Assembly: GCA_963736505.1 (NCBI GenBank)
Contig: CAVTOZ010000005.1
Span: 806,001-870,000, forward strand
Direction: 5' to 3'
DNA from: Solirubrobacter sp963736505
GTDB lineage: Bacteria > Actinomycetota > Thermoleophilia > Solirubrobacterales > Solirubrobacteraceae
Length of the DNA: 64,000 bases
The position numbers were made by a program, and so were the translations under genes. The notes under the pieces are model-generated. The model was not told where the DNA came from. It ran no database searches and saw only the letters and a list, made by a program, of their open reading frames with translations. Numbering within the stretch: position 1 is the first letter of the stretch; the number at the start of each line of letters is the position of its first letter. This document shows positions 7,605-16,546 of the stretch, piece after piece.

Positions 7605-9794
7605 GTGACCGAGACGCTCAGGTCGAGCCTGTCGGGCAAGGCGCTGCTGCTGACTGGAGCCTCCGGGTTCGTCGGCAAGGCCGTGCTGGCCCAATGCCTG
7701 CACGAACTGCCCGAGACGAAGGTCACGGTGCTGCTGCGCGGCGACGCCGGCCAGCGCCTGCAGCAGATCCTCGGCGGCGAGATCTTCGAAGGGCTCGACG
7801 GCAGCGCGGTCAAGGCGGTCTCCGGCGACCTCGCCGACGATGACCTGCCAGGCCTCGAAGGGATCGACGTCGTCATCCACTGCGCCGCCAGCGTCTCCTT
7901 CGAGCAGCCGCTCGACGACGCGCTGGAGCTCAACGGCAAGGGCCCCGCGCGGCTGCTCAGAGCCCTGCGCAAGGCGGGCAGCGACCCGTACATGGTCCAC
8001 GTCAGCACCGCGTACGCGGCCGGGCAGCGCACCGGGCTCGTGCTCGAGCGCGCCTCCGGCACCGCCCCGTCGGAGCCCGACCTGGACCTGCAGGCGGAGC
8101 TCGACGTCGCCAAGGCGTGGCGCCTGGACCTCGAGTCCGAGTCGCGCCTGCCGCTGCACCAGAACCGCTTCGTCGCCGACGCGCGCCGCGCCGTCGGCCC
8201 CGCCGGCGGCCCCGCGATCGGCGCCCGCGCCGAGTCGCTGCGGCGCGACTGGGTGCGCGACGAGCTGACCACCCGCGGGCGCGACCGCGCCCGCGCGCTC
8301 GGCTGGACCGACACGTACGGCCTCTCCAAGGCGATGGGCGAGCGCACGCTGATCGCGGAGGGCCCGCGCAAGCTCACGATCGTCCGCCCCGCGATCGTCG
8401 AGAGCGCGCTGCGCACGCCCTACCCCGGCTGGCTCGAGAGCCTGAAGGTCGCCGACCCGATCCTGCTCGCGTACGGCGCCGGCCTGATCGCCGGCCGCTT
8501 CGCCGCCCAGCGCTCGATCAACATGGACATCGTCCCGGTCGACATGGTCGCCAACGCGTGCATCGCGGCAGCCGGTCACGAGCCGGACGAGGTGCGCACG
8601 ATCAACATGGCGTCGTCGTCGCGCAACCCGCTCACCGTCGACGCGATGGCGGAGCTGACGACGCGCTACTTCCGCGAGCGCCCGCTGCCCGACGAGGACG
8701 GCCTGCCCGTCGCGGTGCCGGAGTGGAAGCTCTCCTCGCACGCGCGGATCACGAGCACGATCAGCCGCGCCACGCGCATCCTCGACAGCGGGCGCAACCT
8801 CGTCGACAAGGTCCCGCTCCCGCGCGTCGACGACATCGAGCTGAAGCTGCACAAGACGCAGCGCCGCCTGGACCGGATCCGCCGTCTGAGCGAGATCTAC
8901 GGCCCCTACGGCGAGCTCGACTGCGTCTTCGACGACCGCAACACGCGCGGGCTGCTCGCCCGGCTGCACCCGGACGACCGCGAGCGCTTCTCCTTCGACG
9001 TCGACGAGATCGATTGGTCGACGTACATGAACGAGATCCACCTGCCGGCGCTGCGCGCGCTCACGGTGCCGCGCTCGCCGCGCCCCCGCAGCACGCGCGA
9101 ACGCCCGCGGACGAAGCTCGCCGAGGGCACGCCGGCGCTGGCGATCTTCGACGTCGAGGGGGTGATCCTCGACTCCACCGTCGCGCACTTCTACGCCTGG
9201 CTGCGCACGCGCGACATGCCCGAGCTCGACAGGCTCGTGTGGACCGCGGGCATCGCCGCGCGCGCGCCCGGCTGGATGCTGGCCGACCGACGATCGCGGC
9301 TGGCCTTCAACCGCAGCTTCTACCGCGTCTACCGCGACTTGCCGGTGCGCGAGCTGCGCGCGCAGGCGGCCGAGGCGCTGCCCGACTTCATCCAGCCGCG
9401 GATCCAGAACGAGGCGATCCGCCGGATCCGCCAGCACCGCCGCCGCGGCGACCGCGTGATCCTCGTCACCGGCGCGCTGGACTTCCTCGTCGACTCGCTC
9501 AGGCACCTCGGCGACGAGCTGATCGCCGCGCGGCTGGTCGAGCGCACCGGCCGCTTCACGGGCGAGCTCGCCGAGCCGCCGCTGACCGGCGACGGCCGCG
9601 CCAGCCTCGCCGCCCGGCTGGCGGCCGACCACGGCGTCGACCTCGCCGACTGCCACGCCTACGGCGACAGCCTCGCCGACCTGCCGCTGCTCGAGCTCGT
9701 CGGCCACCCGCACGCGATCAACCCCGACTTCCGCCTCTCGCGCGAAGCCCGGCGCCGCCGCTGGCCGGTGGAGACCTGGACGACGGCCGCCTGA
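7605..9794 (+). CDS. Fusion of a fatty-acyl reductase-like SDR and a HAD-family phosphatase
   Basis: 729 residues from the GTG at 7605. Residues about 8-370 are an extended SDR of the male-sterility/fatty-acyl reductase type: TGASGFVGKAVL nucleotide loop, HVSTAYAAG, and Y-x3-K in DTYGLSKAMGERTL. Residues about 500-729 are a HAD-IB (SerB-like) phosphatase with motif I FDVEGVILDS, VILVTGALDF (motif II) and YGDSLADLPLL (motif IV). In motif I the second aspartate, the usual general acid/base, is glutamate. First gene of the operon with the dehydrogenase, LarA-like protein and acyltransferase; likely acts on an acyl or phosphorylated lipid intermediate (inference). Confidence 0.88.
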   Translation: MTETLRSSLSGKALLLTGASGFVGKAVLAQCLHELPETKVTVLLRGDAGQRLQQILGGEIFEGLDGSAVKAVSGDLADDDLPGLEGIDVVIHCAASVSFEQPLDDALELNGKGPARLLRALRKAGSDPYMVHVSTAYAAGQRTGLVLERASGTAPSEPDLDLQAELDVAKAWRLDLESESRLPLHQNRFVADARRAVGPAGGPAIGARAESLRRDWVRDELTTRGRDRARALGWTDTYGLSKAMGERTLIAEGPRKLTIVRPAIVESALRTPYPGWLESLKVADPILLAYGAGLIAGRFAAQRSINMDIVPVDMVANACIAAAGHEPDEVRTINMASSSRNPLTVDAMAELTTRYFRERPLPDEDGLPVAVPEWKLSSHARITSTISRATRILDSGRNLVDKVPLPRVDDIELKLHKTQRRLDRIRRLSEIYGPYGELDCVFDDRNTRGLLARLHPDDRERFSFDVDEIDWSTYMNEIHLPALRALTVPRSPRPRSTRERPRTKLAEGTPALAIFDVEGVILDSTVAHFYAWLRTRDMPELDRLVWTAGIAARAPGWMLADRRSRLAFNRSFYRVYRDLPVRELRAQAAEALPDFIQPRIQNEAIRRIRQHRRRGDRVILVTGALDFLVDSLRHLGDELIAARLVERTGRFTGELAEPPLTGDGRASLAARLAADHGVDLADCHAYGDSLADLPLLELVGHPHAINPDFRLSREARRRRWPVETWTTAA

Positions 9795-10912
9795 TGCAGG
9801 CGCTGACCTACACGCCGTCGATCGCGCGCTACCTCGTCGCGCCGGCCAGCGCGCTGTCGCTCGACGACATCCGCCCGCCGCGCCTGCCCGGCCCCGGCTG
9901 GGTCGCGGTGCGCCCGCGCCTGAGCGGGATCTGCGGCTCCGACCAGGCGCTGCTGTCCGGCAAGGCCTCGCTGCACCTGGCGGCCCTGACGAGCACGCCG
10001 TTCGTCCCAGGCCACGAGGTCGTCGGCACGATCGCATCCGGCCCGCGCAAGGGCGAGCGCGTCGTGCTCCAGCCCGCGCTCGGCTGCGCCGTGCGCGGCG
10101 TCGAGCCGTGCCCCGAGTGCGCCGCCGGGCTGCCCGCGCTGTGCCGCCACACGATCGACGGCACGATCTCGGCGGGCTTGCAGACCGGCTACTGCCGCGA
10201 CGCCGGCGGCGGCTGGAGCGAGGGCCTGGTCGCGCACGAGTCGCAGCTGCACACCGTGCCCGACGACCTCTCCGACGAGGACGCCGTGCTGGTCGAGCCG
10301 CTCGCGTGCGCGCTGCACGCCGCCGCGGTCGCCGACCCGCAGCCGGGCGAGACGATCGCGATCATCGGCGCCGGCACGATCGGGCTGCTCACGCTCGCGG
10401 CGGTCCGGCAGCTCGCGCCGTCGGCCACGCTGCTCGCGGTCGCCAAGTACAGGGGCCAGGAGGGCGCCGCGCGCCGCTTCGGCGCCGACGACGTCTGCGC
10501 GCCCGACCGCCTGCACATCGAGGGCGCGCGGCTCACGGGAGCCAGGCGGCTCGTCGGCCACCAGGGCCGCGAGCTGCTGCTCGGCGGCTTCGACCGCGTG
10601 CTCGACTGCGTCGGCTCGGGCGCCTCGCTCGAGCAGGCCACGACGATCGCCCGCCCGCGCGGCCGCGTGATCATGGTCGGCATGCCCGGCAAGCTCGAGA
10701 CCGACCTCGCGGCGGCCTGGCTGCGCGAGCTCGAGCTGCGCGGCGCGTACGGCTACGAACACGACTTCCCTGCCGCCCTACAGTTCGCGTCCGAGTTGCG
10801 CCCCAGCCGCCTGATCGATCGCGGCTGGCCGCTGAGCGGCTTCAAGAAGGCGCTCGAGCAGGCGCCGAAGGCGGCGCGCAACGGCAACTGCAAGACGGTC
10901 TTCGAGATATGA
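9794..10912 (+). CDS. Medium-chain (zinc-type) alcohol/polyol dehydrogenase
   Basis: 372 residues. The catalytic zinc region SGICGSDQALLSG with HE in FVPGHEVVG, a structural-zinc-like cluster (C-x2-C in VEPCPECAAGLPALC) and the Rossmann loop IIGAGTIGLLTL identify an MDR dehydrogenase; the closest style is sorbitol/threonine dehydrogenase. Its ATG overlaps the stop of the preceding fusion (TGATG) and its stop overlaps the LarA-like start, so it is tightly coupled in the operon. Substrate unknown; in a LarA context a 2-hydroxy acid, polyol or sugar-acid headgroup is plausible but unproven. Confidence 0.9.
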   Translation: MQALTYTPSIARYLVAPASALSLDDIRPPRLPGPGWVAVRPRLSGICGSDQALLSGKASLHLAALTSTPFVPGHEVVGTIASGPRKGERVVLQPALGCAVRGVEPCPECAAGLPALCRHTIDGTISAGLQTGYCRDAGGGWSEGLVAHESQLHTVPDDLSDEDAVLVEPLACALHAAAVADPQPGETIAIIGAGTIGLLTLAAVRQLAPSATLLAVAKYRGQEGAARRFGADDVCAPDRLHIEGARLTGARRLVGHQGRELLLGGFDRVLDCVGSGASLEQATTIARPRGRVIMVGMPGKLETDLAAAWLRELELRGAYGYEHDFPAALQFASELRPSRLIDRGWPLSGFKKALEQAPKAARNGNCKTVFEI

Positions 10913-12537
10913 GCATCGCTCCCGCACGCATGATCGAACGGCCGCGCCGGCACGTCGCCGCCGAGCGCGAGGCGTGCGTCGTCGAGGTCACCGAGCACTC
11001 GCCGCCGACGCTGTTCCACTCGGGCGAGCAGTTCCGGCTCGAGCGCCTGCCGGTCGGCTCGCGGATCATCTACGCGCCGCCGCCGCTGAAGGGCCTGGCC
11101 GACGTCGACTCCGCGATCGCCGCCGCGCTCGACAGCCCGCTCGGCATGGACCCGCTCGACAGCCTGCTCAGCCCCGGCATGAAGCTGACGATCGCGTTCG
11201 ACGACATCAGCCTCCCGCTGCCGCCGATGCGCGAGCCCGACATCCGCGCGCTCGTGATCGAGCAGGTGCTCGAGCGCGCCTACCGCGCCGGCGTCGACGA
11301 CATCCACCTGATCGCGGCGCTCGCGCTGCACCGCCGGATGACCGCGGACGAGCTCCAGCGCGCCGTCGGGCGGCGCGTGTTCGACGAGTTCTACCCCGAC
11401 CGGCTGTACAACCACGATGCCGAGGATCCCGACGCGATCGTGCACCTCGGCGAGACGCCGAACGGCGAGACCGTGGAGCTGTCCAAGCGCGCCGCCGACA
11501 GCGACCTGCTCGTCTACGTGAACATCAACCTGGTCACGATGGACGGCGGGCACAAGTCGGTCGCCGTCGGCCTCGGCACCTACACGTCGCTGAAGGCGCA
11601 CCACACGCCGCACGCGCTGCGCCAGTCGCGCTCGTTCATGGACCCGGCCAAGAGCGAGCTGCACCGCTCCGCCTCGCGCCAGGGCGACGTGGTCGAGTCG
11701 GCCGTCCCGATCTTCCACATCGAGACGACGCTCAACAACGACATGTACGGCGCGCCGCTGCGCTTCCTCGCCAAGCCGGAAGCGCGCTGGACGCCGCGCG
11801 AGCAGGCGACGTTCGCCGCGCTCAAGCGCACGACCGACCGGATGCCGGCCAAGGCGCGGCGCAACCTCTTCCACAAGCAGTACGCGCCCTACGCGGTGAC
11901 CGGCGTGACCGCGGGCGCCGTCTCGCCCGTGCACGAGGTGACGCTCGAGCACTGCGCCGCCCAGCAGGCCGTGCAGGTCCACGGCCAGTCCGACGTCGTG
12001 ACCGCGGGGCTGCCGTACGTCTGCCCCTACAACGTCAACTCGATCATGAACCCGGTGCTCGTGATGTGCATGAGCCTGGGCTACTTCTTCAACCTCTACA
12101 AGGGCGTCCCGCTCGCGCGCGAGGGCGGCGTGATGATCTTCACGCACCCGGTCACGCCCGAGTTCCATCCGGTCCACCACCCCTCCTACGTCGACTTCTA
12201 CGAGGAGGTGCTGACCGAGACGCGCGACCCGACCGAGATCCACAAGCGCTTCGAGCGCGCCTACGCCGAGGACGAGTGGTACCGCCACCTGTACCGGACC
12301 TCCTATGCGTACCACGGCGTGCACCCGCTGTACATGTGGTACTGGGGCGCGCACGGGCTCGAGCACTTGGGCGACGTGATCTTCGTCGGCGGCGATCCCG
12401 AGGCGTGCCGGCGGCTGGGCTTCCGCCGCGCCGACACGATGCGCGACGCGCTGGAGATGGCCGAGCAGGTCGTCGGACGCGACCCGAGCGTCACCCACTT
12501 CCACTGCCCGCCGCTGTTCTACGCGGAAGTCTCATGA
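10909..12537 (+). CDS. Divergent LarA-like nickel-pincer-dependent enzyme (DUF2088-type)
   Basis: 542 residues, longer than lactate racemase (about 425). LarA landmarks are visible: FDDISLPLPP (equivalent of DDxxRPTP, but the arginine is leucine), ALHRRMTADEL with His141 (equivalent of the first catalytic His), NHDAED, and GGHKSVAVG with Lys216 followed 16 residues later by His232, matching the lysine and histidine that hold the nickel-pincer nucleotide in the Lactiplantibacillus enzyme. The second catalytic His (before the SGGRK-like loop) seems absent: the loop reads LVTMDGGHK. An extra C-terminal region (about 390-542) rich in His/Tyr is unlike LarA. Reaction unknown: racemase, epimerase or something new. 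Confidence 0.85.
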   Translation: MSIAPARMIERPRRHVAAEREACVVEVTEHSPPTLFHSGEQFRLERLPVGSRIIYAPPPLKGLADVDSAIAAALDSPLGMDPLDSLLSPGMKLTIAFDDISLPLPPMREPDIRALVIEQVLERAYRAGVDDIHLIAALALHRRMTADELQRAVGRRVFDEFYPDRLYNHDAEDPDAIVHLGETPNGETVELSKRAADSDLLVYVNINLVTMDGGHKSVAVGLGTYTSLKAHHTPHALRQSRSFMDPAKSELHRSASRQGDVVESAVPIFHIETTLNNDMYGAPLRFLAKPEARWTPREQATFAALKRTTDRMPAKARRNLFHKQYAPYAVTGVTAGAVSPVHEVTLEHCAAQQAVQVHGQSDVVTAGLPYVCPYNVNSIMNPVLVMCMSLGYFFNLYKGVPLAREGGVMIFTHPVTPEFHPVHHPSYVDFYEEVLTETRDPTEIHKRFERAYAEDEWYRHLYRTSYAYHGVHPLYMWYWGAHGLEHLGDVIFVGGDPEACRRLGFRRADTMRDALEMAEQVVGRDPSVTHFHCPPLFYAEVS

Positions 12538-13289
12538 AGTTCGCGGGAGGCGGACGGCGGCTGGAGAAGCTCGCCGGCGCCAATCCCACCAAGCGCGCGC
12601 GCACGCCGCGGCGCTGGCGCACGATCAGCGTCGGCGCGGACCCGTGGAGCGAGCGCACGCTCGAGGACGAGACGTGGCTGCGCGACCCCGGGCCGTCGCG
12701 CGTCCGCGAGGTCGCCCAGCAGGCGCTGCTGTTCCCGGCCACGCGCTTCGTCGCGATGCCGACGATCATCGGCGCCGAGGACCTGATCCACGCGCCCCAG
12801 CCGGCGATCCTGGCGCCCAACCACGAGTCCGACATCGACACGCCGCTGGTGCTGCTCGCGCTCCCGTACGCGTGGCGCTCGCGCACGGTCGTCGGCGCCG
12901 CCAGCGACCGCTTCTACCGCAAGCGCGGCTACGCGCTGGCGAGCTCGTTCTGGATCAACACGTTCCCGTTCGACCGCGGCGGCGGCCAGCGCCGCGGCCT
13001 GGCGGCGGCCGCCGCGCACCTGCGCGACGGGCGCAACGTGCTGCTGTACCCGCAGGGCACGCGCGGCGCGGGGCCGGAGGCCTACCGCGCCGGCGTCGCC
13101 GAGCTGGCGCTCACCGCCGACGCGCCGATCATCCCGATCCACATCACCGGCAGCGCGCTGATCATGCCCAAGAACCGCGGGCTCAACCGCCGCGCGCGCA
13201 CCACGGTCACGTTCGCGCGCCCGATCCAGCCGCGGCCCGGTGAGACGCCGCTCGAGCTGACGCAGAGGATGGTCGAAGCCCTAACCTGA
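12534..13289 (+). CDS. PlsC-like 1-acyl-glycerol-phosphate-type acyltransferase
   Basis: 251 residues. The acyltransferase H-x4-D motif is seen as NHESDID and the glycerophosphate-binding motif as YPQGTRG, where the family has F-P-E-G-T-R; glutamate is replaced by glutamine. IIPIHITGS is the fourth conserved block. There is no signal peptide, and a hydrophobic segment lies near residues 60-80. The ATG overlaps the LarA-like stop (ATGA). In this operon it would attach an acyl chain to whatever the dehydrogenase and LarA-like enzymes produce (inference). Confidence 0.9.
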   Translation: MKFAGGGRRLEKLAGANPTKRARTPRRWRTISVGADPWSERTLEDETWLRDPGPSRVREVAQQALLFPATRFVAMPTIIGAEDLIHAPQPAILAPNHESDIDTPLVLLALPYAWRSRTVVGAASDRFYRKRGYALASSFWINTFPFDRGGGQRRGLAAAAAHLRDGRNVLLYPQGTRGAGPEAYRAGVAELALTADAPIIPIHITGSALIMPKNRGLNRRARTTVTFARPIQPRPGETPLELTQRMVEALT

Positions 13290-13293
13290 GGGC

Positions 13294-14133
13294 ATGATCG
13301 ACCGCGCCCCCTTCGGCGCGACCGGACACGAGTCCAGCCGCGTGATCTTCGGTGCCGCCGCCCTGGGAAGCGTCTCCAAGGCCGACGCGGACCGCGCCCT
13401 CGACGTCGTCCTCGAGCACGACATCAACCACATCGACGTCGCCGCCAGCTACGGCGACGCGGAGCTGCGGATCGCGACGTGGCTCAAGGAGCGCGACTTC
13501 TTCGTCGCGACCAAGACCGGCGAGCGCACGTACGCCGCCGCGCGCGAGCAGATCCGCCGCAGCCTCGACCGGCTCGGCGTCGACCACGTCGACTCGATCC
13601 AGCTGCACAACCTCGTCGACGTGATCGAGTGGGAGACGGCGCTGAGCGCCGACGGCGCGCTGGAGGCGTGCATCGAGGCGCGCGAGGAGGGGCTGGTGCG
13701 CTTCATCGGCGTCACCGGCCACGGCCTGCCGGTCGCGCGCATGCACCGCCGCAGCCTCGAGCGCTTCGCCTTCGACAGCGTGCTGTGCCCGTACAACTGG
13801 GTGATGATGCAGGACCCGCGCTACGCGGAGACGTTCAACGAGCTTGCGGCGGTCTGCGCCGAGAAGAACGTCGCGCTGCAGACGATCAAGAGCCTCGCCT
13901 ACCGCCCGTGGGACGGGCGCAAGCACACCGCGTCCACGTGGTACGAGCCGCTGCGCGACCCGGGCGACATCGAGCGCGCGGTCAGCTGGGTGCTCGCGAA
14001 CGAGCAGGCGTTCCTGCTCACCACCGGCGACATCGAGATCCTGCCGCTGCTGCTCGACGCGGCGGAGCGCGCGGGCGAGCGTCCGGGCGACGACGAGATG
14101 GCCGCGCTCGGCACCTCGCCGCTGTTCATGTAG
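13294..14133 (+). CDS. Aldo/keto reductase
   Basis: 279 residues starting four bases after the acyltransferase stop, so probably the last gene of the LarA-like operon. The AKR barrel signature is present: HIDVAASYGDAELRIATWL carries the Asp and Tyr of the tetrad, VATKTGERTYAAA the Lys, and IQLHNLVDV the His. The region RRSLDRLGVDHVDSIQLHN is the standard AKR block. The later part (YNWVMMQDPRYAETFNELAAVCAEKNVALQTIKS) resembles the ferredoxin-less plant/bacterial AKR group. Substrate unknown. Confidence 0.92.
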   Translation: MIDRAPFGATGHESSRVIFGAAALGSVSKADADRALDVVLEHDINHIDVAASYGDAELRIATWLKERDFFVATKTGERTYAAAREQIRRSLDRLGVDHVDSIQLHNLVDVIEWETALSADGALEACIEAREEGLVRFIGVTGHGLPVARMHRRSLERFAFDSVLCPYNWVMMQDPRYAETFNELAAVCAEKNVALQTIKSLAYRPWDGRKHTASTWYEPLRDPGDIERAVSWVLANEQAFLLTTGDIEILPLLLDAAERAGERPGDDEMAALGTSPLFM

Positions 14134-14137
14134 CCGG

Positions 14138-14743
14138 CTAGGGCCGCCACATCGCGAAGAGGGATTCGACGACCGCGTACTCCTCGCGGTAGCCGCAGCG
14201 CGCGATCGGCTTCAGCGCGGCGGTGTCGACCTTGCCGTCGACGATGTAGGCCTCATCGACGTGCACGCCGACGACCTGGCCGATCACGAGGTGCTGATCC
14301 GTGTCGGCGCCGTCGAGGTCGACCAGCTCGAGCGCGTGCACGACGCGGCACTCGAGCGCGCACGGCGCCGCCGCCACGCGCGGCGGCGCGACCAGGCGCG
14401 ACGGCGCCGGCTCCAGGCCCGCGAACGCGAACTCGCTCTCTCCGCGCGGCAGCGCCTTCGAGCTCTGGTTCATCGCCTCGCGCAGGTCCCACGTCGGCAT
14501 GTTCCAGACGAACTCGCCGCCGGCGTGCGCGAACGTCGCCGAGTCCTTCGGCCCCGAGGACGAGAACGCGATCATCGGCGGCGTGTCGCAGACGGCGTTG
14601 AAGAAGCTGTACGGCGCGAGGTTCAGCTCGCCGTCGGGACCGAGCGTGGAGACCCAGCCGATCGGCCGCGGCGCGACGATCGCCTTGAACGGATCGTGCG
14701 GCAGCAGCGAGCGGTCGCGCGCCTGCGGTTCGTAGAAGATCAT
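14138..14743 (-). CDS. Flavin reductase-like FMN-binding protein
   Basis: 201 residues of the DIM6/NTAB flavin-reductase fold: DPFKAIVAPRPIGWVSTLGPDGELNLAPYSFFNAV is the classic N-terminal FMN-binding block, with PPMIAFSSSGPKDSATFA after it. Such proteins bind FMN and may reduce it or act as hydroxylase partners. The gene ends four bases from the convergent AKR gene and its ATG comes immediately after the stop of the GGDEF-EAL gene on the same strand, so the two share a transcript. Confidence 0.88.
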   Translation of the reverse strand: MIFYEPQARDRSLLPHDPFKAIVAPRPIGWVSTLGPDGELNLAPYSFFNAVCDTPPMIAFSSSGPKDSATFAHAGGEFVWNMPTWDLREAMNQSSKALPRGESEFAFAGLEPAPSRLVAPPRVAAAPCALECRVVHALELVDLDGADTDQHLVIGQVVGVHVDEAYIVDGKVDTAALKPIARCGYREEYAVVESLFAMWRP

Positions 14744-16471
14744 CTAGCGCAGAGTCTGCCGCGCGTGGCCCAGCAGCCACTCCGGCAGCGCCCGGGCCGG
14801 CATCGCGCGGCCGAGGAAGAAGCCCTGTGCCTCGTCGCAGGACAGACCCGCGAGCGCGTCCCACGTCTCGATCGTCTCGACGCCCTCGGCGACCACGCGC
14901 ATGCCGAGTCGGCGGCCGAGGTCGACCGTCGCGTGCACGATCGCCTGGTCGCGCTCGTCCTGCGGCAGGCGCGTCACGAACGAGCGGTCGATCTTGAGCT
15001 CGTCGACCTGCAGCGCCTTCAGGTGCCCGAGCGAGGCGTGCCCTGAGCCGAAGTCGTCGAGCGCGGTCGCGACGCCGATCGAGCGCAGCCCCGCCAGCAC
15101 CTCCAGCGTGCGCTGCGGGTTGGCCATCACGACGTCCTCGGAGACCTCCAGGCGCAGCTGCTCGGGCGCGAAGCGGCGCCGCCGCAGCAGCCGGTCGACC
15201 TCCGACGGCAGCCCGAGGTCGAGCAGGTCGGCGGGCCCGAGGTTGACCGCCACCGACAGGTCGAGGCCGGACTCGGCCATCTCCTCCAGCGCGAGCTCGA
15301 GCACGAACGCGGTCAGCGCGCGGCCGAGGCCGCTCTGCTCGGCGAGCGGGAGGAACTCGGCCGGCGCGAGCAACCCGCGCTGCGGGTGCTGCCAGCGCAC
15401 GAGCGCCTCGACGCCGCGCACCGTGCCCGTCGAGATCTCCGCCTTCGGCTGGTAGTGCAGGACGAGCTCGCCGGCTTCGAGCGCGTCGCGCAGCTCGCCC
15501 AGCAGCTCGAGCCGCCCGCGGCTGTGCATGTCGCGCGACGCGAGGTAGACCTCGTGCCCGGTGCGCGTGCGCTTGGCCTCGTACATCGCGACGTCGGCAC
15601 GCTGGAGCAGCCCGGGGCCGTCGAGCGAGTGCTCGGGGAACATCGCGATGCCGACGCTCGCGTCGATGTGCACGCGGATCCCGCCGACGTGGAACGACTG
15701 CTCGAGCGCGGCGCGCAGCCGCAGCCCGGTGGCGCTGGCGGTCGCCTCGTCGCCGGGGTGCAGGACGACGGCGAACTCGTCGCCGCCGAGCCGCGCGAGC
15801 GTGTCGCCCGCGCGCAGCGCCTCGCCGAGGCGCGGGCCGATCTGGCGCAGGACCTCGTCGCCCGCGGAATGGCCGAGCGTGTCGTTGAGCTCCTTGAAGC
15901 CGTCGAGGTCGATCAGCAGCAGCGCGAGCTCCTCGTGATCGCGCCCGGCGTCGGCGATCGCGCGGTCCAGCCGGGCGAGCAGGTGGCGCCGGTTTCCCAA
16001 CCCGGTCAGCTCGTCCGTGATCGCCTCCGTGCGGCTGGCGCGCAGGCGTTCCGTGACGGTCAGCCCCGCGCGCGCCATCCCGGTCAGCACCGTGACAGCC
16101 GCGAGCAGCGCGGCGCCCGTCGCGAGGTCGACGAACTGGCCCGCGACGAGCAGCGTGAGCCCGATCGTCGCGAACGTCAGCACCGCCACCAGCACGACCG
16201 GGCTGAACTCGGGGCCTGGGGCGACGGGCGTCGGCGTCAGGCGCCAGCGGCTGAGCGCCGCCACGCCGGCGATCCCGCCCGCGGCAAGCGCGACGGCCGG
16301 GCCTGCGGGCCAGGCCAGCGCGCCGATCGCCGACGCGCCCATCGCGGCGTCCAGCCACGACATCGCGGAAGGCGGACCGAGCCGCCGCACGACGACGATC
16401 ACGAGGGCGACGATCGCGAGCGCGAGCGCCACGAACAGGAGCACGGACCACATCCGGCCCCATCGTCGCAT
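14744..16471 (-). CDS. Membrane GGDEF-EAL protein for c-di-GMP turnover
   Basis: 575 residues. Residues about 1-120 hold several membrane helices, followed by a GGDEF domain (RLGGDEF near residue 230, with DITDELTGLGNRR-type start) and an EAL domain (VEALVRWQHP near 352, later DDFGSG and DELKIDRSF). All key motifs for both diguanylate cyclase and phosphodiesterase activity are intact, so the direction of net activity cannot be told. No PAS or other sensor is seen beyond the membrane part. A c-di-GMP-I riboswitch lies 18 kb away at 34458, giving a local downstream target for the signal. Confidence 0.95.
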   Translation of the reverse strand: MRRWGRMWSVLLFVALALAIVALVIVVVRRLGPPSAMSWLDAAMGASAIGALAWPAGPAVALAAGGIAGVAALSRWRLTPTPVAPGPEFSPVVLVAVLTFATIGLTLLVAGQFVDLATGAALLAAVTVLTGMARAGLTVTERLRASRTEAITDELTGLGNRRHLLARLDRAIADAGRDHEELALLLIDLDGFKELNDTLGHSAGDEVLRQIGPRLGEALRAGDTLARLGGDEFAVVLHPGDEATASATGLRLRAALEQSFHVGGIRVHIDASVGIAMFPEHSLDGPGLLQRADVAMYEAKRTRTGHEVYLASRDMHSRGRLELLGELRDALEAGELVLHYQPKAEISTGTVRGVEALVRWQHPQRGLLAPAEFLPLAEQSGLGRALTAFVLELALEEMAESGLDLSVAVNLGPADLLDLGLPSEVDRLLRRRRFAPEQLRLEVSEDVVMANPQRTLEVLAGLRSIGVATALDDFGSGHASLGHLKALQVDELKIDRSFVTRLPQDERDQAIVHATVDLGRRLGMRVVAEGVETIETWDALAGLSCDEAQGFFLGRAMPARALPEWLLGHARQTLR

Positions 16472-16546
16472 GCGTCGTCCGCGGGGATGACACGGGTCGT
16501 CCGCACGGCCGACGACAAGCGACGGTCAGATCTCCAACCTGCGCCT

